Below are positions 1-13,019 of a DNA stretch of 64,000 bases, piece by piece. Under the pieces are notes generated by a model. It saw only the letters and a program-made list of their open reading frames with translations. It searched no databases and was not told the origin of the DNA. Position numbers and translations under genes: made by a program. Each line of letters opens with the position of its first letter. The stretch's first letter is position 1. The DNA lies in NCBI RefSeq assembly GCF_947623445.1, contig NC_135246.1, positions 18,397,856-18,461,855 of the forward strand, given 5' to 3'. The stretch is from Clavelina lepadiformis (taxonomy: Eukaryota; Chordata; Ascidiacea; Aplousobranchia; Clavelinidae).

Positions 1-84
1 CAGAGGTCAGTAAAAATAGAGGCAGTCTAAATTTTATGTAACTGCTTACCAGCAGTTTTCCGTGTTTTAGATTACATCCTAAAA

Positions 85-595
85 ATGTTTTGCGTCTTTT
101 TAGTTCAATTCCGTACTAAAATAAATCATTTCCTGTATGCTCTGACCTTTCTGGCGGATTATATGATGGGCCAGTTATCAACAGATGACGCTTACTTCTG
201 GGGAGGATTGGAAGAATTTTTCATTGTGCTCCTACTCGTCGGTTTGGTCGTTTTTCTCCTCCTGCAAATTTACAGGTTTGAATTCTGCTGGTTATGTTAA
301 CTAATTTGTGGTTTACTTGCTGTGGTTAACTACATTAAACTTATATGTTAACTTAAACAGTTAGTGCAGTTTGTATTTAATGTGTTCAGATATGATGTCA
401 ACATAACAAGACTTTTGCATATTTATGAGGTCTTACGCAAAAGTGACGTAACGTAGAGTGGCGTTTACTTCGAGATTTTTAAAGTTCAGCTGTCAATGCA
501 GGTGCGCCATGGTGGTTTTGGATCCCTACGCCAACCTGGACCAAGAAGCTTGGGCGGAGAACCTCGGGAAGGGAACTCTGCAAAGTCTCGTGTGA
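85..595 (+). CDS. CTXN: Cortexin-like small membrane protein, two exons (85-275 and 502-595)
   Basis: Joining 85-275 to 502-595 across an AG|GTTTGA donor and a TGTCAATGCAG acceptor keeps phase (2+1) and ends at TGA 593-595. The product has one membrane segment (FFIVLLLVGLVVFLLLQIY), then RCAMVVLDPYANLDQEAW and a short tail ending in LV. In known cortexins a single helix is followed by an R-C-x-x-x-L-D-P-Y motif, then a W and a C-terminal L-V, so order and spacing match. Cortexins are small single-pass proteins best known from vertebrate neurons. The start is uncertain: ATG 85 (94 residues, in-frame stop at 79-81) or ATG 163 (68 residues); the family is usually about 80. An acceptor-like CTTTTTAG just after 85 could favour the later start. 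Tail-to-tail with the gene at 1622-3061. Confidence 0.65.
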
Positions 596-1621
596 ACCGG
601 AAGTAAACGATAGTGAGAAAATTGACGAAAAAGTTTCGTCACTGAAACGCGGAAGTTACCGACAAAAACAATTCACGTCACTCTAGGACTTTGACTTGAT
701 GACTGGACCGGTCCCAAGTTGGCAGTATGTCAAAATATAGGCTAATAAGCGAAGAAAGACATGTAAGTTGATAAATTTCTCAAGAAAGTCAAAACTGGAA
801 ACTTTGCGTTTCACTGAGTAAATTTGGTAATAGCCTATGCACCAACAAAATGTTTTGACGGCTTTCCAATATCGTAGTTATTAATTTGGTTTAACTGTTT
901 TCCAATAAAACAGTGTTGTTTGAACATGAAACATAGGTTGATTTGACTACGACTAATCACAAGATGTCAAACTACGCATAAGGTTTGTAATATTCATTTA
1001 TAAGGCAATCTAGTGTAGTCTAACGGATGTTATGATAGCCTATTAAGATATCTTCTAGAATCTAGATCTTTTTTCACTTTAGTAAAACCTTCAGTGCAAG
1101 CTCTTGTGATATAAGGGAATGTTTACGCAAAACTTTACACACGCAAAGAACATAATTATAACTGGTTATGTTGGTGAATAACAGGAGCAGCCTTACATAT
1201 ACCTTGCGATGGTGTAATTGAAGAACTCTACCGGCTCATTTTAATCTAATTGTTCTTATTACATTAGCTACGTCATCGCGTAATACCATGCAAGTAATAG
1301 CGACTGCTCATTTTGCAGCGTGTGTGCTTTATTTGGTGAAGTATAGGTTGTTCAATATAGAGCTGTTCTTGTAAGTGCTGTCATAACCGTGCATTTGATT
1401 GGACGTATATGGCCAACTTGTACCTACTGTGTTGATAGAATTATCTCAAGCTCGTTTTGTGAAATGTGCCATGCAAAAAGAATGTGGTTTTATTTACCGT
1501 CAATAAATAGATGATAATTGTACCGCGAAAATAGCTACAGAACGATAATAAAGGTTTATATTTTGCCTGCTTAGAATATAATATGAAGGTCATGGCGTCA
1601 TTACGTCATTGCTCTTTGGAT
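596..1621. other. Intergenic, no gene recognised
   Basis: This stretch separates two converging genes. It contains AATAAA-like sites (about 905 and 1502) that could serve the cortexin-like gene. I see no ORF with family resemblance, no RNA gene and no clear transposon end. Confidence 0.5.
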
Positions 1622-2700
1622 CTAGTCTTCGACCCAAGTGTTAAACCATTCCTTGCATTTCTTATTGACCCGGTTCAGAGACGCCGCCTCTTGGCTGCAG
1701 CGTTTTTGCATTATGACGTAATAAGGTGAGGTAGAATTGGCGGGCAACGTTGTCTGCCCGATGCGTTGGTTATGATTGGTTCGTTTGAAATAAGTCGCTG
1801 ACAAATTAGGCGTCATTTCTTTGTTTGAAAAGAATAAGTTGGGATTTCCGTAGTGTGCTTTCCGCCATTTTATTTCTTGCTGCTCCCTGTGTGACGCTTC
1901 TAAAATCTGTCTGTGACGTAATAATAGAGCGTGATGACCGGAAGCGAGACCGGTGGGTCGTTGTTGGCCACGTGGGTAGCGGGCGGGAAGTTCGTAGGCG
2001 GACATGTTTTCGGCACTCCTCGATATCCGCGGAAGGATTCCGGCGGAGAGATTTTGCCCGACGTACGGAGGAGTTTGACGCGAAGAATGCTGGGAGCTGA
2101 TGGCGATGCTTCTCGTTTTTAAACTGTGATCCCAGAATTGGCGCTGAACGCTAGGGGGCGTGCTCTCCCTGGCACTTCGCCGTCGCAAGCGATCATCTGT
2201 CAGGCTCCTATTGAAATAAAATCATTTAAAATTACGACTGTTTTATAATTACGTACAATTTCATCATTATGGGAGAAGCAGCCCACTTTCAACGCCAAAT
2301 ACTGGTCGCCGATAATTTTGATGACGTCAGCAACTTTAACTGATAAACATCGACGTCATTTCCGGTTAAGAAAATAGATGTAAGTGTGAGATTTTGGGCA
2401 ACCAGTATGCGAGATTAATGCGGAGCAAATTGCTATAGATTTTCTCGCAAAAAATATTTATCATCACCTTCTTGTGATGAACGGGTCGCTCCCTAACTCC
2501 ATCCTGCGGTCCACCGTCTTCCCGTTTGACGAATTCCTCATCTCTCCTGTCTGCTGATCGAGATAATACTTCTTCAGGATGTTCGGACTTCTCGAAGCCA
2601 TCCTCTTCAATCTTCCGTCCTCGCTGGATGACAAGCTTCGGGCTTCTGAGTAAACAAAAGAAATTCAATCTCATTGTTTTGTTGTCAGTGACGTAACAAC
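1590..2700. promoter_or_regulatory. Cluster of CRE/ATF-like TGACGT motifs
   Basis: TGACGT or its complement ACGTCA recurs around 1601, 1714, 1914, 2321, 2351 and 2691, including a palindromic TGACGTCA at 2323. Related sites occur at 444, 1271, 4742 and 8313. These match the consensus bound by CREB/ATF bZIP factors. Some overlap the exons of the 313-residue gene, so part of the signal could be coincidental. No function is shown by sequence alone. Confidence 0.25.
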
Positions 2701-3061
2701 GACTTCAGTTGTGGGACCAACTTTCAGGCTTAAAACTCAGTTTTTAACAAAATGTTTTATTTATTTTTTTAACTTATTTAGCAAAATTACATTTTCTTAC
2801 GAGAAATTTTTGACAATATAATCGGCGTCATGTTTTACGGTTAAAGTTTGTTTGAGCAATACAACGCAAATGTGATCTTTGACCTTGAGGTTTTTGGTTT
2901 ACGCAGTTTTCATTCAACATCTGTTGCCTTCGCCACATTGCTTCATTGCGCCACCCCACGGTTGATTTTCCTAAAGAGTTTGTCCGCAAGGTAACGTTGC
3001 TGTGCTGTCTTCCCACATTGCGAGGTGATGTGGAATGAGTTCCCATTGATGGTGACATCAT
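1622..3061 (-). CDS. Arg/Ser-rich protein of unknown function, three exons
   Basis: On the minus strand, exons 3061-2884, 2645-2468 and 2207-1622 join in one frame. Donor CAAG|GTC leaves phase 1, acceptor TTTGTTTACTCAG takes two bases; donor AGAAG|GTGATG leaves phase 2, acceptor TTTATTTCAATAG takes one. The total of 942 nt gives 313 residues from ATG 3061 (in-frame stop just upstream) to the stop at 1622-1624. The protein is basic and rich in R, S, Q and N, with no signal peptide or membrane segment. It has an SSSED patch near residue 65, an RRRSARES stretch after the last junction and a Trp-containing end, KKCKEWFNTWVED. I do not recognise the family. The matching phases at both introns argue for a real gene; earlier 5' exons cannot be excluded. 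Confidence 0.55.
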
Positions 3062-3440
3062 AATAGACTTATCACGGACTACTCAAATCGTTGATACAAA
3101 AGCATTGTCAAGAATAATTCATTGTTACATGATCGATTACACGTTGTTCTAGAAACTCTTATGTCGACGCTTTCATTCATCTACAGAATAAAAGAATGTG
3201 ATAAAATAAACAAAAGCCTAATAATTTACCGTTTTCAAATTCCATTCAAACTTGGCAAGAAATTTTGCGTTTGCTTCCAGTTTTGAGTTAATAGCCCAAG
3301 GGTAATTTATATCAACACGAATATGATAATTTAACAAGAAATGCGTCTCTTTTTAAAAATCCATGCATTGCAATGTGTACATTGTGCGGTTCTGTACGTT
3401 ATATTCACCGCGCAGTTTATGAGCAATGCTCGTGTAATGT
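3062..3440. other. Intergenic, nothing recognised
   Basis: AT-rich, upstream of the first seen exon of the minus-strand gene that starts at 3061. It may hold that gene's promoter or 5' exons; I cannot identify either. Confidence 0.4.
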
Positions 3441-3449
3441 GTATTGTAC

Positions 3450-3735
3450 GGTTCCACGACAATTAACCGTGGGAAATTGACCGCGAACAAACTCACCGGG
3501 GACAACTGACCGGGGGACAACTGACCGTGACGTAAATTTACCTAGAACCAACTGACCTTAAATCATATTATCACTTAAATCATATAATTTGAATAAACAA
3601 CAATGCTAATTTGCGTAAAAAATAAAAATAAAATGCGTAGCGGTTGATTTGTGTCGCCGGCCAATTTGTTGCCGGTCAGTTGACCACGACCAATTGTCGC
3701 CGGTGAATTTGTTCACGGTCAATTGACGTGATCCC
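3450..3735. mobile_element. Short DNA transposon with 9-bp target duplication and subrepeat-type inverted ends
   Basis: The 9-mer GTATTGTAC flanks the element exactly (3441-3449 and 3736-3744). The left end begins GGTTCCACGACAATTAACC and the right end, read inward, GGGATCACGTCAATTGACC. Inside each end short units resembling GACCGCGAACAAACTCACCG and GGGGACAACTGACC repeat in tandem, inverted between arms. It is 286 bp with no coding capacity. The ends and internal units match the element at 52319-52941, so these are two copies of one family. A 9-bp duplication and GG ends suit a Mutator-like element, but no transposase is present to confirm this. Confidence 0.85.
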
Positions 3736-3744
3736 GTATTGTAC

Positions 3745-6700
3745 ACGAGGCGCGCATATTCTGCGCGTTGCACGCTCAATAGACATTCTTTAAATGCGCA
3801 GCTTTGCACAGGTACAGCGTAGCAGCGATTAATTAGAAGAAAGAATTTAAATTTACATTGAATAGGGCGCATTGCAAAAATCGTACAAGTTTTAAGCTCA
3901 TTTGTAAAAACAGATTTTAATCTAAAAAAGGATAAAAAATGTTGAAAAAGAGAAGCTCTTCGCAATTGTCGGACTAATCTCTGATAGGTGACATATGATA
4001 GCATCGCTTAGTACACCCGGGATTAATACCAGTCAGAAATCACAAAAGATTTTGCCGATTTGTTCAGGATTTGCGTGGTGCTGTTCGGCAAATAATCAAA
4101 TATTAGAAGTCGCGATCTTGTACAAACACTTCTGACAACTGGGATTTGTTATTTTCGAATTTTTTCACCTTTCTCACGCGGAAACCTACTTTATATCAAA
4201 GGGGTTTTTAACCGATAGGCGTCGCTTACATGGCACATTCGACAGGTAATTAATCCAGACGTCAATCTGAAAATTTAAAAATCCATTCCATCCAATTAGG
4301 TTCCTTCTCTATCGCCTCCTAATGATGTAAATTAGTTGGAAGACAGTGATTTTAAGATGTTCCGGTCAAAAATCAAAAATTTCTTTCAATTGGCCCACCG
4401 GTAAATTCTTTCACAGACAATGGCCACAATTTTTATTACAGTCTTTTTTTTATTCTAAGGCGTTGTAAACAGCGTTGACCGACCCTATACCTATCGCTAC
4501 CAAGCACACAATGGATGATCATCGAGGCCCTTTATTTCGGAATGGTCACTTTGTTATTATAAGTTGTATTTACCACACGGTTTCTATGGCGACCAGACCT
4601 TTTCCTATAACGTCGCGTTTTAAAGATTCGACGCCGATCGAGATTGCGCCCTCAAAGTATAGCTCTGTTTGACAAACAGGGAATTGCGTTATATCTAACC
4701 TGCTATTTTAAACAGCAGCACAGCTTTAACAATTTCGATTATGACGTCATAATTGTAATATTCTAGCCACTAAATCGTCGAGTGACGTAATAAGTAACTC
4801 AAAGTTATCATCAGATCGCAAACACAGGGATAACGGGAAGCAATTTTCGATAAAAAGGGCGATTTTAGTCTACATTTCGGCCACACTCTGCAAAGATGAA
4901 AACAATGATGTCCATAAATTTCACGTCTTTACAACAATGCGGAACTCAGAGGCCGTACCGATGATTTTCGTCGTTTGAAAACTCGTTTCATGCTTTGTCG
5001 TAAACGAACTGTTACGAGATAGACAATTTATTACGACGGTTATACGTTTTGTTTAACTCCAAAATCTTCTGTTTGATGAAGCCCTCGTTACAAGATTTAA
5101 TAACTTGTAGTAGGCTCATCAACCGACGCATAACAACATATAAATAGATACTTGAAAGCAATTTATATGTTCGGCCTTTGGGTTGCTACAACAATGTAAG
5201 ACAACAATCGCTCCTGTTACAGATGGTTGAAAAGCCGTCAATTATTCAACCGAGATCATTAAATATTAATACTTTTTGCTACTTGTTTTTCTTAAACCTA
5301 TTTTTCATTTGACTTGTAGATGGTGGAGCGCAAATATAAAACCAATTTTCAATTCAACGTACTTGAAAAATTTCGAGGATTTACCGACATAAGCCTACAT
5401 GTATTTTTTTGTTTGTTACTATCTCTGCTATTAAGGTAACTTATCCCTATAATCCGACTTTTAAATTTGTCAACTATTCTGCAAGTTCTTTAGTCGAATT
5501 TTGTCAGCAGTTTTCTACATCGACGCCATTGCAATTCAGGACGATCTATCTGTTTGTTTGTGATTTCATGACTTATCTGAAACTCAACAAGAGCTTGATT
5601 GCCTAATATGCTTGGCATGCGCGAACCAAACAGTTGTGCACCTGCTTTGCTTAAGCGCCAAGCTATTATCTGTTTGTCATGCCTGAGCGTACCATAAAAA
5701 TCACAGGATACACTGATCTTTATGACATCATAAACTATTGGTTCAAATCCTTTGATGACAGGTGTTGTTTGTTTTATCTAGCAGTACAAGAAACTCTATA
5801 AATCTTTTATTACCGTTAGCAGAAGGCGGGCTTTCAGATAAAATTTAATAAACAATTTATCATGACATATGTGCAAATAGAGCTGATTTCCAGTTATCAG
5901 AGCATCCTTCCTAAGCAATTTTAACAAAGTAACTAACGAAGCAAACAATGGCGTAGATTTTGGCCGGTAAACAGATTCCCGCTGATATTCAGAATTTACG
6001 AGAATAAATATTCCTTGCGAGTCAATACGAAACGTAACTCGTTTGTTCAAACTCATTTCGGGCGGACCCAAAAATAATTGCGCTTTAAGGATTCTTACAA
6101 ATGAAATATGTCTCTTATGTGCACGATGCTATTCTAAATATAATATACCAATTAAGTTAACGAGGGCAAATTGCTAACACATCTTTCGATATTTATTAAA
6201 TGTGCCAGTATTTTGTCATGTCAACTAGTTACAAGCCAAAGCCTTCCACACCCAGCACATTATCTTGTTAAGAGTAAACTCAAAATTACTTGCTCAATTG
6301 CTATGCCTCAGTTGTTGCCACTTATACCCATTGAGGTGAAAGTGCGCAACGAAGGATATTGTTTGTCTTATTATATCGTCATCTTTTCACTAAATATTCT
6401 CACAATTTGCCCTTTGTTATGTCATAATTAAGCTGCGTAAAACTGCGTTTGTGCGATTTCTGCAAACTGCTGTTTGATAGAGCTTTGACAGTTGAAACGA
6501 AATGGATTTTAAATCCATACAACTGTCTAAACAGGTCTGATTTTAATGCATTTTAGATCTGAAAACAATGTTTAGTATCTTACATTTCTTTGCTGAATCG
6601 GACGTAAACCCAACTATTTTGCTGCAAAAATTCTTTTGAAAGGACTAGCCTAGACAGCAATTACTGTAAGGTAAAATGCGCTAAAATCGGTCTTACTAAC

Positions 6701-8261
6701 TATCACCTGTATAAAAACAAAATAAAACACAGCCCTGATCAAACACAGAAATGTGGCCTACACATCGGTCTGTACGTTTCATAGACAACGGTGCAAGGGA
6801 AAGGTATAATGTCGCTTTCGGCTCACAGTATTACCGTTGTTTCTCTCTCTCTCCTTTTCAAGTAGTTTCCACTTCACTAACACTTTATCATTATTAGCAG
6901 AATGTTGTAGGCTTCAATAACTTTACAAATTTTTCAAGTGAAAACAAAACAAAGGAAACGTAATATTTCCTATAAATTTAAAACGCCTTTGCTGCTGTTT
7001 GCTTATCATCGAAGAGAAGGCCGATTGAAATACTGTATAAAAAGTGAGAACGTCCTTCAGCTTCAAATTAAGCCTCAATCGACGACACTTTGTACAATAT
7101 TTCGAATGCATCTTGCAATAATGAACTTGTCTTTAATTCGTCGGATTGCTAAATTAAAAAAATTCAAATCGAATATTTAACTTAATTTAAAAATGACATT
7201 AAACTTCAACTAGTGCATAACAGCCGAATCGGCAAAGAAGTAGTCTCGACGTTATGTTCACTCAAAAGGACAAACGCAAGTGAAAAGCCGGTACTTGACA
7301 ATCAGCAAACGCACAAAACATGCGCTTAATTCTGGCTGCACAGCGACGTCTGGCGGATTAATAAACTTGAAAAATATCGACGTCGACGGACATTTTTTCA
7401 TCAAATTAATTTGGCAAAATACTTTTTACGTGTTGTAGTTTTACCAAAAGTATGCGACGAAACAAGCTTGGCGTAGAATAGAAAAGCTAAATTGCTTTTT
7501 GACCGATGTAGTTAAGAAATTATGACAAAAACTGACAATTATTTCAAAATTAAAAGAATCCATTATGAAAAGCATTTCCGATTCCTTATCAACCACAAAC
7601 TTTCAGGCGGGTAACAATTTATTTCGGTAAAAATCAAAAAACAACTTGTGAATGGTGATTCTCGTATTTTCAATGATGATGCACTCGCAGCAGAACAGCA
7701 ATATAATTTAACACTTAAGTTTTACCACATTATATATTAAACACAGTGATTTCTATGTACCAGCCTATGACCAGGATGCGAAAGATTAAAACATCCGAAA
7801 ACCATTACGTTGAGGTAAAAGTTCAGTCTCTGTATGTTTGCAATGTTATGAATACACCAACATCATATATTTAGTTACATTGTGAAACAGCATCATCCAC
7901 TAAAACAGAAATTATCAAAGTCCAAAACAACAAGACTACATTTACCACTGACGCAATATTAACAATTGAAGAACATAGAAGTAGATATTTAGCGCCTACT
8001 AGCGACCAAATTACACTTGAAATAGAAGTCAAAAACTGATTGATGCCTGGACTCAACCGACAGTCTTATCTGACGCGCAACAAAAAGATGGCACGTAATG
8101 TAAAAACACCTCAATGATATAATAATGCACAATTGTGTATCATTTTGCAGACAAAAAGCAACACAAATAAACATGTTTGCCTCACAAAGTGCGCCTTCAT
8201 ACTGAAAATAGGTTTTCCACAAATAGGAAAAACTTGCAAAAATCAACCAATTCGTTCGATA
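3745..8261. other. Intergenic, no gene supported
   Basis: AT-rich DNA with only short ORFs (up to 132 codons, at 3606-4004 on the minus strand), none with family resemblance or convincing splice frames. A slightly GC-richer patch at 4470-4680 lies beside an ORF of 65 codons, but composition and context do not support a gene. Confidence 0.4.
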
Positions 8262-10345
8262 TTAGCCTGATACGACCACGTTATTTAAACTGCAGTCCAG
8301 ATACTTGTATGACGTCATAGAACTCTGCTCCATATGTTGAAGATACCAGACTGTCTGTGTTGCTCTGAAAAAACAATAATTTCAAGTAGTACTGTGAGAC
8401 CCTACATCAGAAAAATTTAACACACATCCAAATTCAGTTTATTCTCATTGCTACCGGCTTAAGACCATGGGAAACAATGAAACACAATCTACCACAATAG
8501 TATGGTATGTTGATCTTCAGTCCGAGGTAAGTCTTTGCAAGCAAAAAGCGCCATTACCGCCACTGCCATTAAAGTAACAGTGTGGTGCAATTGACTTTCA
8601 GACCAAATGTGCATATTTGCAAGTCAGACCATTACACCAGCGAACCAAGTGATACAATGCATCACCACGCAATTTACATACAGTCAGAAACGTGCAGCTG
8701 ATTGACTGCTGCAGCACGATAAGCTTGGTCATTCAGCTGATCTATTGTAACGTTGTTGAAAACCATTTTACTCACTGAAATTTAATGAATATATCGTGGA
8801 CTTTGCGCTTCGGGTTCGAGCAAAGATTTCTGCAAGCAAACAACATAGTTAGGTGGACTTTAAAATCATTGTGCTCAAAATGAACAGCAACATATCAACC
8901 ATGATGTACTCAGTGTTGCTTATACAAAAACAATTCCACATACACTACAAACTCCAGTTGATTATCTGGGTTGTAACTTGTTTTTATTGTTACGTCAACA
9001 GGATACTGCGACTGTCGACTGGGGATAGACAATTGCTTTGAAATTTTTCCCGTGCCAACGCTAACCTGTATGTATTTTGAAAGCTTTGTTATTGCAAATT
9101 AAACTGTATTTTTGTTATTGTATTTTTAAAACTAAAATTAAGTAAACAGCATTAATACGTTTTATTTAGCACTTACTAAAGTAGCAACTTATGAGTTATT
9201 TCCTGCCAACAATACGTAAACAACGATTTAGCCAAAACATTGAAACTATAAAATTACCTGATCAAAAAATGCTTCAACCGTGATATCAGAAACTTCAATA
9301 TTAAAAAAATTTCCATTTGAAATATTGAAACGATTCTGCAAATGAAAAGTGATAATGAGCATTTGAGCAATAAGCATGAAGTTCATGATTTTGCTTACCT
9401 CGATTATGATTGTAGTCGTGGATAGATTTTGATCAAGATAAACAGTGTAGTTGAGTATTCTGTCTTCCTCGATATTGACAGCTCGTGGAAGCAGAAAAAA
9501 CAGGGTCAGCCCACATGCAACAAGGCATACAACAACGGCAAGCAGAACGTAGTACTTTCTGCAATGCAAACATCAACAACTGCATACTGTATGATGTAGC
9601 CCAAGTGCCATTTTTAGGACAAAAATAGCACAATACAGGAAACAATACTTCCTTGCTAACAATTTACATGCTTACCGGCAACTCTATACTTCTCTGCTGC
9701 AATATGCACAGTGGAGAACAATAAAATAACTGTAAGTCTATTTTTAAAATTAGTTTACACTTCAAGAAATATCAAAATGTAATTGCAAAAGTATTCTTAC
9801 GTTTTTGAAGGTTTCAGTCGATTGTCGTTATAAGGTATAAGAGCAACCAACTCATCTTCATGATCTAAAGACAAACACTTGTTGTAAGTGCATAAATTTG
9901 TACCGCCCTTCAATTGCTTGGCAAATATATGTCATTTTTATCTTATTTTAACAACGTGCAGTACGTTTTGCTATTCTTCCAGTGCCATGACATGTGGGGC
10001 AGGTTCGTCCATCTTTCCCACTAAACTCCACGTATCCAAAGTCATCAAGCCCTGGGAAAATATTCACACTTGACTTTAGCAACGAAAAGAAGTTAAACCA
10101 GCATTTCAGAAGGCAGACAATAGGCTACTATAATGCATAATCATGACAGTAATAGCACAGTTATGTAAACCTTCTAGCATTTAAACAGTGTGTATGATCA
10201 TAAAACATAACACAAGGTAAACAATAATTTAGTTACCAGGGGTTTCAGGTTGGTCACCAATCGTACCATAATTGCTTCTTATGCCATTTGTTGCTGGTTC
10301 ATGGGCAGTAACCAATGAGCCATTACCGATTGGTTCTCCTTGCAT
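8262..10345 (-). CDS. TMEM106: TMEM106-like lysosomal membrane protein, multi-exon
   Basis: Minus-strand exons read from 5': 10345-10237 (ATG 10345), 10051-9965, 9864-9801, 9558-9399, 9335-9258, 8774-8682, a tentative short exon 8532-8496, and 8364-8262 ending TAA. Exons 1-5 join in phase. They give an N-terminal cytosolic part with YVEFSGKDGRTCPTCHGTGR (CxxC pair near residues 54-57), LVALIPYND, one membrane segment from about residue 89, and a lumenal part with N-glycosylation sites and SNGNFFNIEVSDITVEAFF. These are hallmarks of TMEM106, a single-pass type II late endosome/lysosome protein. Exon 6 (FNNVTIDQL) and the last exon (SYKYLDC) also match. Exon 5 ends in phase 0 but exon 6 needs phase 1, so a micro-exon, sequencing error or lesion lies between. 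The penultimate exon fits phase but has little sequence support. Confidence 0.85.
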
Positions 10346-13015
10346 TCTGCCAATCTTACTTGCAACTTCACAACAACATTGTCACTGTGGCATTTAATCA
10401 AGAAACAACATTGAGGTGTTATTTTGTTGGAACAATTGATTTTTTAAACCATTAAGTTATTTTATTTACAAACTCAGCAAATCTCTTCTTCAATTCTTAT
10501 TTAAACACTGTGCAATTTCCTCATCCAGTGCTCACATCTATAGGCACTCTGTGCAATGTGTACAGTGGTAGTTGTCACACAATGTTCAAACATGATGCGG
10601 GAAAAAATTTGATTTTAAATACGTGCAAACAGGACGCATCAATAGATCAAACAGCAATCACCTGACTTTAGCAAAACAAACGTGACTACTGCCACACCAG
10701 GATGGTATGAACTATGAACACACAAGCTTTAAATGGAAGAAGTACAATGCTTTTTGATGAATGCAATTGTTGTCACAAAAGATGGCAAAACTTTTGTATT
10801 AAAAATGATCATAAAATGACTATAAATTATATTAAAACACTGCAAACAATGGACCCATACGAACCAGGCAACATATTTTGTAAACAAACTTTAATTTTAC
10901 AAAAGCAGTAAACACTTGACAACACAGGCAGTATTCCACCAGTAAGTGCTATCATTAAAACTTTTACCACAACTGCGTTAAACAAAAAAATTAAATTGAA
11001 CATGCTAAAGTACAATTCAAAGCAAAACAGAAAACATGTCACACAGTAGCAGTTTTGAACATATACAATTGTACTAAATAACTTTCAATGAAAAATTTTT
11101 CACAAAAGTTGTGTTAGATCATAACTGAACAAACCAGCTACATTCAGCGCATTGCCACAGTATCATATCTCTTTCAGCAAAACCATACTGCACTAATATC
11201 AGTCGATAAATATTTATGCCATCAAAGCCATATATACCCAGAAAAAGATGGAATATATGAAACAAAATCTAAATTAGAAATTAACCAATTGGTCGAGCAT
11301 TAACGAAAAACTACACAAGTATATATATATCTGAATACATGTTGTCGTAATGACCAAAAACTCAGGTTGCAGTCGTAACATCATTTTTAGAGATCGAGTT
11401 TCCAATAATTTGACTTTAAAAGCAATCTTTTGCATAAAAAAACAAAACAAAGTGATTTATGCAGTTTTAAAAAAACAAAAATACCTCCGTTACTTACAAA
11501 ATACCAGTATTTCAGATAAAAAATGACTTGGTTAAATGCTTCACCATAAGCCTAAATAGCATTGCAGCATATGCAGCAACAAAAACTTAAAGGCAAAGAA
11601 AGAAAATATAAAGTGCTTTACTGATTATATAAAACTTATTTGCTACGAACATGCGAATGCACTTTTATATAGTTTTCGATTGGATTCAAGTTCTAATTCA
11701 GTAGAGTTGAGTGAGAACATGTAACTATATTCACTGTCAAAATTCTGTACGGGATAAGTTTGATTCACAATAATGCATTTTAAATGGGAAATCAGGGCCA
11801 CAAAAGCGTTTGTTAAAAGCAAAACGGATTTTAACGATCGCTTAAAAACGAAAATATGTTTTATGTACTATAGGCTTTAAAAGTAAACTAGCTGGCCAGT
11901 GTTGACTCAGCATTTTGTATAATGATCTCAGGACAATGGTTTGAAGTGTTGCCAGTAACTATGAAAAAAAAACGACCCAATACACAACATCAGCTCAACA
12001 ACTCAACAACCTTGCTTTTATTTCCTACGCTTAGAAGTAAATATAAACAGCAGGAAAAACAATGAAGACATCAACTTCTCCTATATACTCCTACAAAAAG
12101 ACAACGCAAACAAGCAAAAAAAAACAGAAAAATTGTATATATTAACTAAATCTGTGAACTTTGATAATTTCAGTCAGTTTAACATTAGCAGTGACAAATA
12201 ATGGGCTATACATAGCAGATACGACAGAAGCCGAAAATCGTCATAGCCTATAGCCCTCAGTAAACGTTTTTTCTGGACACTAGCCTATATTGCCAATAGA
12301 AAAAAAACTGCACTAGCCTACTGCATACCACACGTATGGCACACAAACAAGCAGTCCAGTTACGGTAGCTTTCAGCTAAAGACGAGTTTTAGCATGAGCC
12401 AAGGAACCATAGCGCTCCAGCCGCGAGACGGGGAATTGATCCATTTATGACTTGCAAGCCAGGCTTGAAATTCAGAAACCTGGCTCGAGATTACAGACAT
12501 AAGGGCTCGTATAAAATGGAGCCTGGGTCGAGATTGAAAAGGCCATGGTTCGTATAAAATGACCTTAGAATAGTGGCGTCTTTTCAAATTTTCATGATCT
12601 GGGTTCGAAGTCATTAAATAATAATCACTTCCCCTATTGCCAGCCGCAGCGAAACGAACCGCAGCGTTCCCATCACGTCAGACCAACATTGGCCCTCAAA
12701 AAACTGTTGAAAGGTTTGTTTTCGGCGCCCCAAATAAATACGCCAATACAACGTAACACAATAAGTTATGCCATGCTAGCGTGATATGCTACCTAGGTTT
12801 TAAAAAATCAATCAATAACAGATTAACAGGGTAAAAAATGCATAGCCTTAATAGTTTGTAATGAAAAGTGGTGTATGGTACCTTAACCTGTAAGGTTTGC
12901 CCACTTCACTACAAAGTCTGTTTACTTGTGTATATCTTAACAGTGAACTTTGATAGACTTCAGCAATAATAACACAGGAATGCCAACTGTACAATCTGAT
13001 TATATTGAAGCTTCT
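10346..13015. other. Intergenic, upstream of the TMEM106-like gene
   Basis: The first few hundred bases should contain the promoter and 5' UTR of the minus-strand TMEM106-like gene. The rest is AT-rich with short random ORFs. At 12360-12620 two near-copies of a TCGTATAAAATG unit and two TGG(C/G)TCGAGATT-like units suggest an old repeat, but I cannot set its ends. Confidence 0.35.
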
Positions 13016-13019
13016 TTGA

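Noticed and set aside
1825..2122. Plus-strand frames over the GC-richer patch at 1.8-2.1 kb
   Set aside because: They are shadows of the last exon of the minus-strand 313-residue gene, whose splice phases fit.
4475..4672. 65-codon plus-strand frame in a slightly GC-richer patch
   Set aside because: No splice sites, homology or composition that support coding.
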